12,287 bases of DNA from Phoronis pallida (Eukaryota > Phoronida > Phoronidae). Under the pieces are notes generated by a model. That model had not been told where the DNA came from. It saw only the letters and a program-made list of their open reading frames with translations, and ran no database searches. Shown in pieces: positions 7,680 to 12,287 of this stretch (the stretch's first letter is position 1; each line of letters starts with the position of its first letter). The position numbers and the translations under genes were made by a program. The stretch spans positions 1 to 12,287 of the forward strand of contig JAOXYC010189467.1 in NCBI GenBank assembly GCA_028565715.1. Direction: 5' to 3'.

Positions 7680-8954
7680 GAAAGCATTATTTTTTTTTTC
7701 AATTCAATACAACACTTCAATGCTTATCTACTTTTAACGTAAGTGTGAACGTTGCGATTTAGGCTATTTTTGGCACTTTTTGAACATGAATTTCTCCGCA
7801 ATGCGTGGTCGAATCTTCATGAAAATTTAAAGATATACTTTTAAGCCTAATAGTTGGAGGGAAGCGGATCTCAGATGTTTTATTGATCCCTCCATTGCTG
7901 AGCTATAAAGCTTCAAAAATGGAAACTATCATAAAAAACAGAATTTAAGAAAATTTTAGCTTTAAAATTCAATATTTCCAAAACTAAAAAAATAGCAAAA
8001 TTTTGAGACCGTTTCCCTTCAATACACAAAATATACTATATTGAAATAAAAACCATGCCCGTATATTATGTATTATTCTTGAAAGCCTTGTTCAAAAAAT
8101 AAATTTATTTTTTTTGTATAAAAAACTGATCACATGACAAAAATCTATTTTTTTTGAATTTAAAGATAACCAATTGATTTCTCAATTTATTCACCTTTCA
8201 GAAAATATGTACTTTTGTGGGCATAAAATCAACAGTATTTTTTGTATTTTATGAAAACTGATGCACAGTCACTAAGGTTTACACGTTAAGATGAATTCCG
8301 ATTTTTGGTGAATTATCTTGATGATCACCTTTGATTTAAAAATCAAGCAGGCGACGTTAATGTAGAGCCAAGCGCAGATCCTTGGTCCCAATGCACATTG
8401 AATACAAACACATTAGCCGTCATTATCCATCGAAGAAACCAATATTGCATGAATTTGTCAAAATCTGACTTTGGCCATTTTAATTCAGTAAAATCCTGCT
8501 TTTCAAAAGGGGTAACCCTTATGAGAATTTATTTCGAAATGCAAAAATCAGTTGACAAATGCAAAAAGTTTATATTTAGGTTCAAACATATATTAATAGC
8601 CTTGTAAAATTCCTCTCCCCACTACGGAGGTGAGGTGTTTGTTTGCAAAGGGCAAACGCACAACAGCTTTACGATGAATAGGGACTTTTTACTTTTTGAA
8701 TGAGCCAAGTTGGGTTTCTCTTTCAAAAACAAGTCATGTTGACCTAGCGTAACATATCATGCATTGATAAGGTAGTACAATTAAGGTACATACAGTATTG
8801 ATCTGAGTCACCCTGCCTATCGTGGTAGCGTCGTGTTAAAAAGTCGTGTCATTGTTTAGTCAAAAATCTTTGCGTTTTGGTTGTTTTATAGACACTAAGT
8901 ACTGACTTTAACTAATAACAGTTCCGAAACTTCCATAAGCAAAATTACTGCGAG

Positions 8955-8960
8955 TATAAA
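8955..8960 (+). promoter_or_regulatory. TATA box of gene 2
   Basis: TATAAA (in GAGTATAAATTT) lies about 97 bases before a consensus splice donor, leaving room for a short non-coding first exon starting near 8985-8990 (TTTCAAGT context). A GTTCCGAAACTTCC stretch lies about 25 bases upstream. The pairing of TATA box and donor supports this as the gene 2 core promoter, though transcript start data are needed to confirm it. Confidence 0.5.
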
Positions 8961-8984
8961 TTTGTAAAAGGGATATACGTTTCA

Positions 8985-9051
8985 AGTATTCTACCACATC
9001 TGTCAAAGTATTGTGTCAGATCAGAGGATTACACTAGTCTACAGAGAACAG
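8985..9051 (+). other. Probable non-coding first exon of gene 2 (5'UTR)
   Basis: The right end is a near-perfect donor, AACAG|GTAAGA, with GT at 9052-9053. The left end is estimated as 25-30 bases downstream of the TATA box. It would splice to the acceptor at 9577-9578, making a 527-base 5'UTR intron. A tiny optional exon between TCACATCAG (ends about 9248) and CCG|GTAAGA (about 9267) is conceivable but weak. Confidence 0.45.
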
Positions 9052-9578
9052 GTAAGATATACACAAGTTGTTTACTTGTGTTGTCATTGTCAACATGAAA
9101 TCGATTAAAAGGTATGAAACATCAAAATGAAACGGAGTGACCACTGCATACTCATGCTGTCCAATTTTGGTTTTGGGTCTTACTCTCTCGAATTTTCTAA
9201 AACGAAAACAATTGGCAGCCATTTTGTTTTTACTTTTTTCACATCAGGTCATGTCAATCATTTCCGGTAAGAAAACCAACCTTGCCTATGTTTACACATT
9301 GAGGAAATCTCCTGCCTGATATCAAAAAAAGTCGGCGAGAAGACTTTCCAAATCAAAATGTATAGTTATCGCCCTAAAACACACCAAATATTTATTAAGT
9401 TTTTAGAAAGTTGAACCCATAAATAATCAATTAACGCAATGAGCCATGAAAATGATTTTACGATTTAAGGGGTATTCTCAAAATTCAAAAGAAAGTTGCT
9501 CAACCACTTTTTCCCCGTCGAGATTATTAGTTAAACTGTGCTCTTATAGCAGGTAACAGGACATAATTATTGTTGCAG

Positions 9579-9706
9579 ATTTGAAACAATAAACTGATCA
9601 TGGAATTTCCCGAAGAACTACATCGTGACATACTCAAACTTGTAGACGATGAAGTAGGAAAGGACGACTTCAGAAGAATAAAAGCTTATTGTAAACAATG
9701 GATAAC
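9579..9706 (+). CDS. Gene 2 coding exon 1 (5'UTR end plus first half of DED-like domain)
   Basis: The acceptor TGTTGCAG ends at 9578, the ATG is at 9600-9602 and the donor ATAAC|GTACGT has its GT at 9707. Coding length is 107 bases, as in gene 1. It encodes M-E-F-P-E-E-L-H ... R-I-K-A-Y-C-K-Q-W-I-T. The initial ME-x(2)-E-x-LH, LKL-x-DD and WIT positions are shared with gene 1, fixing the orthologous exon and start. Confidence 0.84.
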
Positions 9707-11394
9707 GTACGTAAATATAGGAGTAGGCTTAAAACAAACTATGAGATTGTTTTGAACAAAGACTCATTTTAAACGACTATTTAAAAAAATGCAAGTTGTG
9801 TAATATTCCCATTCTTGACTTTTTGTTTATCTGTCCTGAACAAAAGGCTATCCACTTTAATTGACAGAGTCCACTGCAATCAATAGCTCATGAGTATTTA
9901 GATAGACAGTCTATTCGCAAATGGTTGCAAGCTCCAACATCGGAGTCCCCAACCACACTCTATGGCAACGAATTCCACAATTGGGCGGCAGTGGACTTTA
10001 CAAAAATGCACTTCTACTTTCCACTTTCCGGATGCTAATGTCATATGCTCCGAACATTGACACCAGGGTTGCATATGTAATTTTACCATTTTACCATTGC
10101 TCAGAGGCTATGTAAATAACAACACCTCTTTTGTTGACTAAACTGACATCACATATATGTATGGCAACTTTTAGATTCCTGTTGGGATAATTTAAACATG
10201 AACAAAAACGTCTGTACACTGAGAGCAAATGAGAAAACCCGCCTGAAATTGGAAAATAAGCTACATGTACATCAGTATTGTTTTCAAAAACGCAAAAATG
10301 AATACTATATTATACATCATATTGTGTTTTATTTACCAGGTCAAGTAAGATTGAAAAAATAAAATATACACATGAACTACTGGCGGAGCTGGAGAGACTA
10401 GGTGTGATATCTTGTGGGGATTATACACAATTATACAAGATTCTGGACGTTTTTCAACTCATTGCCTTGAAAAAGAGCATACAAGATAAGATTTCGAGTA
10501 AGACATCAGCAAGGGAAGGTCATGCTACTTACAATCCAAATACTGAGATGTCAAGAATCACTTAGCAATTCGAATTCTCATTCCATATACAGTTGACGAC
10601 TTTATCGAATTCAATCACTCCACCTGTGTTGCTAATGATAAAAATAAAAAAACATGTTTAGACTGACAGTAAATGGTTGAGAGTTTTGTCAAATTCTCGA
10701 AAATGATTCTATCACGTTTTTTTATGGTTTTCGTTATATTAGCCTCAAAAACCCGTCATAACCAGCTTTATCACTGAACTACCCTTATATTCAAATTCAT
10801 ATCACGTTGTCATATACTTTGTATTGTGAGAAAGTGGAGTACACGAGTACTGAAACACGTGAAAAGCATTGTTCGCGACACGTGCATAATGCTTTAGAAC
10901 GTAAAGAATTGTACAGTTCAAAAACGTAAAGAATATTGAAATTCTCACATTTTTTCGCAAATTGGCGATGTTAAGTGATAATAATGATTCTTAAATTCAT
11001 GGGAAGTACTACCACCTTTTATTGGTATTAATTCCCATTCATTGTAAGAATCACATTTTATTAGATGTTTTAATGTGAATCGTCCTGAATTCGATACCGA
11101 GGAGAATTTAAAAGTTGCAGGCGAAAAACGTACAATTTAGAAATAAGTGTGTGGTTTTCTAGTTGGTGATAATGAATATTATTCCTCAAAAAAAAAACAT
11201 ACCAAACAGCATTAAATAGTCTTCTACATAATTCTTGCAAATTGTTTTTATAGATGCGATTCTTTCAGAATTTTACCGTGATTGTAAACCAATGCCCCCA
11301 AGCGGTAGAAAAAGAAAGAGTGGGCAAAACGTAGGGTCGAATAAAAGGCAGAAAAAAGACTCCTCGTCAGGGTCAAATGACAGTGACAGTACTG
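9600..11394 (+). CDS. Gene 2: DED-like paralogue, 3' part beyond window
   Basis: Joined exons 9600-9706, 10340-10497 and 11254-11394 give 135 complete codons plus one base of the next, all in frame with phases 2,1,1 as in gene 1. Residues 1-88 are a DED-like domain: 17 of the first 36 residues and about 28 of 52 in exon 2 match gene 1. Residues 89-136 are a linker unlike that of gene 1, rich in Lys/Arg then Ser/Asp, with a bipartite nuclear-localisation-like motif. The final donor (ACTG|GTGAGT, phase 1) has the same phase as the gene 1 junction leading to its peptidase, so a peptidase domain may follow outside the window; this is inference. The start is supported by an in-frame TGA at 9582-9584, just after the acceptor. 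Confidence 0.8.
9707..10339 (+). other. Gene 2 intron 1
   Basis: Phase 2 intron, 633 bases, GTACGT to TTTATTTACCAG. Open frames on both strands at about 9898-10115 overlap each other and show no domain. No repeat was recognised. Confidence 0.78.
10340..10497 (+). CDS. Gene 2 coding exon 2 (second half of DED-like domain)
   Basis: 158 bases, one codon shorter than its gene 1 counterpart, phase 2 to phase 1 (TTTCGA|GTAAGA). It encodes E-K-I-K-Y-T-H-E-L-L ... G-V-I-S-C-G-D-Y-T-Q-L-Y-K-I-L-D ... F-Q-L-I-A-L-K-K. The site equivalent to RxDL reads L-I-A-L, so both charged positions are lost. If the donor is not used, the frame runs on to TAG at 10563-10565, giving a 110-residue DED-only protein. 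Confidence 0.85.
10498..11253 (+). other. Gene 2 intron 2 (contains repeat copy A)
   Basis: Phase 1 intron, 756 bases, GTAAGA to GTTTTTATAG. Its middle is filled by repeat copy A (10768-11066). The flanking parts show nothing recognisable. Confidence 0.74.
10768..11066 (+). repeat. Palindromic repeat family, copy A
   Basis: Aligns by eye with copy B (11717-12015) and with the reverse complement of copy C (12052-12287). Shared landmarks in order are TTTATCACT-GAACTACCCTT, ACACGAGTACTGAA, two CACGTG sites 23 bases apart, AACGTAAAGAA repeated, CGATGTTAAGTGATAA and CCACCTTTTATTGG. The outer TTATCACT and inner AGTGATAA make short inverted ends. Its right end (about 10984-11056) folds on itself: GATTCTT...TTCATGGGAAGTA against ATTAATTCCCATTCATTGTAAGAATC. 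No coding capacity; probably a non-autonomous DNA element. Confidence 0.75.
11254..11394 (+). CDS. Gene 2 coding exon 3 (basic linker with NLS-like motif)
   Basis: 141 bases, entered and left in phase 1 (TTTTTATAG|AT ... ACTG|GTGAGT), coding residues 90-135. R107-K-R-K110, an 8-residue spacer, then K119-R-Q-K-K123 fits a bipartite nuclear localisation signal, followed by an acidic/serine run (D-S-S-S-G-S-N-D-S-D-S-T). It occupies the place of the gene 1 linker exon but shares little beyond length class, phase and the S-D-S stretch. A second acceptor, TCTTTCAG ending at 11268, is in the same frame and would shorten the exon by 15 bases. Confidence 0.7.
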
Positions 11395-11552
11395 GTGAGT
11401 ATTCTTCACTTTTAGTTGAATGAAATAATGACACTATGATCACATGCCATAATTGAATCCGTGTCATTGCAAAACCGGGCTTCCAGTTTTTTTTGGCCAA
11501 TTTGTTTTTTTTTTTGTTCGCGAACAGATAACCAACTGGCTTACCGCGTATT

Positions 11553-11627
11553 ATATTGAAATTCTCACATTTTTTCGCAAATTGGCGATGTTAAGTGATA
11601 ATAATGATTCTTAAATTCATGGGAAGT
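11553..11627 (+). repeat. Repeat family fragment D, identical to part of copy A
   Basis: 75 bases match 10933-11007 without a difference, at a constant offset of 620 bases. Sequence on both sides is unrelated to copy A. It is closer to A than to the neighbouring copy B, which differs at several positions, pointing to recent duplication or gene conversion. Confidence 0.85.
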
Positions 11628-11716
11628 CGATGTAAGCTCCTGGAACGTGTTTTTTTTCTCACGGATTTTGAGTTACATTACACACAAACGAAACGTTGGT
11701 AAACGACGTAAAAGCT

Positions 11717-12015
11717 TTTATCACTTAACTACCCTTGTATTCGAATTCATATAACAAACTAATATACTTTGTGTTATGAGTTTGCTACTTTGTTATATGA
11801 CTGAGCCGAGTACACGAGTACTGAATCACGTGAAAAGCATTGTGCACGACACGTGCATAATGCTTTAGAACGTAAAGAAAGTTCAAGAACGTAAAGAATT
11901 GAAACTCTCACATTTTCAACAAATTAAGCGATGTTATGTGATAAAATGATTTCATGGGAAGTAATACAAAGTGATTCTTACAATGAATGGGAAGTAATAC
12001 CACCTTTTATTGGAT
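11717..12015 (+). repeat. Palindromic repeat family, copy B (left arm of large inverted repeat)
   Basis: Starts TTTTATCACTTAACTACCCTT and ends CACCTTTTATTGGAT. CACGTG sites lie at 11827-11832 and 11850-11855. Relative to copy A it carries extra sequence near its right end, including the element's AATGAATGGGAAGTAATACC segment. It faces copy C across a 36-base spacer. Confidence 0.75.
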
Positions 12016-12051
12016 GAGATTTTGAAAAAACATAGAACGTCTAGCCTTCGA

Positions 12052-12287
12052 ATCCAATAAAAGGTGGTAGTACTTCCCGTGAATTTAAGAATCATTTTAT
12101 CACTTAACTTAGCCAATTTGCGAAAAAATGAGAGAATTTCAATATTCTTTACGTTCTTGAACTTTACAATTCTTTACGTTCTAAAGCATTAGGCCTATGC
12201 ACGTGCCGCGCACAATGCTTTTCACGTGTTTTAGTACTCGTGTACTCCACTTTCTCATATTACAAAGTAGCAAACTCATAATACAAA
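12052..12287 (-). repeat. Palindromic repeat family, copy C (right arm; truncated by window edge)
   Basis: Reads as the reverse complement of copies A and B: ATCCAATAAAAGGTGG, then TTATCACTTAAC, TTTGCGAAAAAATGAG, TTCTTTACGTTC twice, two CACGTG sites (12200-12205, 12223-12228) and AGTACTCGTGTACTCCAC. It contains AGGCCT-type extra bases near 12190-12196 not in A or B. It continues past the window. Confidence 0.75.

Larger units (their letters stand above)
6546..8950. other. Intergenic region between gene 1 and gene 2
   Basis: No exon with coherent domain content and splice sites was found on either strand. The open frames at 6650-6997 (minus) and 8398-8607 (plus) have no recognisable motif. 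The stretch from about 7680 to 8280 is especially A/T-rich with many homopolymer runs and looks like decayed repeat DNA. The word CTTTGAACATG (or TTTGAACATG/TTTTTGAACATG) recurs near 7465, 7586 and 7778, hinting at a degenerate element. Small hairpins are listed separately. A distal enhancer could lie here, but nothing specific shows it. Confidence 0.6.
11395..12287 (+). other. Gene 2 intron 3 (repeat-rich; continues past window)
   Basis: After the GTGAGT donor no further exon is seen. The stretch holds repeat fragment D, copies B and C facing each other, and a 12-base palindrome, TGTTCGCGAACA (11515-11526). The next exon should lie beyond the right edge. Confidence 0.65.

Noticed and set aside
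9249-9267. 19-base micro-exon in the gene 2 5'UTR
   Set aside because: TCACATCAG and CCG|GTAAGA look like splice sites, but without transcripts a tiny non-coding exon cannot be supported.
9898-10115. Overlapping open frames on both strands in gene 2 intron 1
   Set aside because: Neither shows a domain and they occupy the same bases; the intron call is supported by the paralogue.
10768-12287. CRISPR-like or satellite array
   Set aside because: Copies are few, long, partly inverted and irregularly spaced; they fit a dispersed palindromic element, and the window is eukaryotic.

Overview
The window is animal genomic DNA. It is AT-rich, with short exons (about 107-365 bases) joined by GT..AG introns of roughly 0.25-0.9 kb, AATAAA poly(A) signals and palindromic repeats. 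There are no operons or ribosome binding sites. The intron sizes, repeat style and presence of death-fold genes suggest a marine invertebrate (lophotrochozoan or non-vertebrate deuterostome), but the exact group cannot be read from the sequence.

The main content is a tandem pair of same-strand genes. Gene 1 (CDS exons between 1868 and 5690) can be reconstructed completely as six exons with intron phases 2,1,1,1,0. It encodes a predicted 418-residue protein made of an N-terminal DED-like death-fold domain (exons 1-2), a Ser/Thr/Pro-rich linker (exon 3) and a trypsin-like (HtrA/Trypsin_2-type) serine peptidase (exons 4-6). The peptidase has a visible catalytic triad: H185 in TNHHVV, D234 in LDFAVLKL and S348 in GGSSGSPGF. 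The layout resembles an initiator caspase (DED prodomain plus protease), but with a serine peptidase in place of the caspase domain. Gene 2 (9600 to beyond the right edge) is a diverged paralogue. Its first three coding exons have the same lengths or nearly so and the same phases (2,1,1). It keeps the DED-like domain at about half identity but has a different linker carrying a bipartite nuclear-localisation-like motif. Its peptidase exons, if present, lie outside the window.

Layout: 1-1846 upstream DNA of gene 1 (no gene seen; a candidate 5'UTR donor near 1416 and an (AGTA)5 microsatellite). 1847-5690 gene 1. 5691 to about 6545 its probable 3'UTR with two AATAAA signals. 6546-8950 intergenic, AT-rich, with small hairpins only. 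8955 TATA box and a probable non-coding first exon of gene 2 ending at 9051. 9579-11394 gene 2 exons. 11395-12287 repeat-rich intron sequence.

Two palindromic repeat families lie in introns: a 352-base foldback element in intron 3 of gene 1 (3513-3864), and a family in gene 2 introns with at least three longer copies (two direct, one inverted) plus a 75-base fragment identical to part of one copy. All exon calls are read by eye from splice signals, reading frame and paralogue comparison. Transcription has not been tested.
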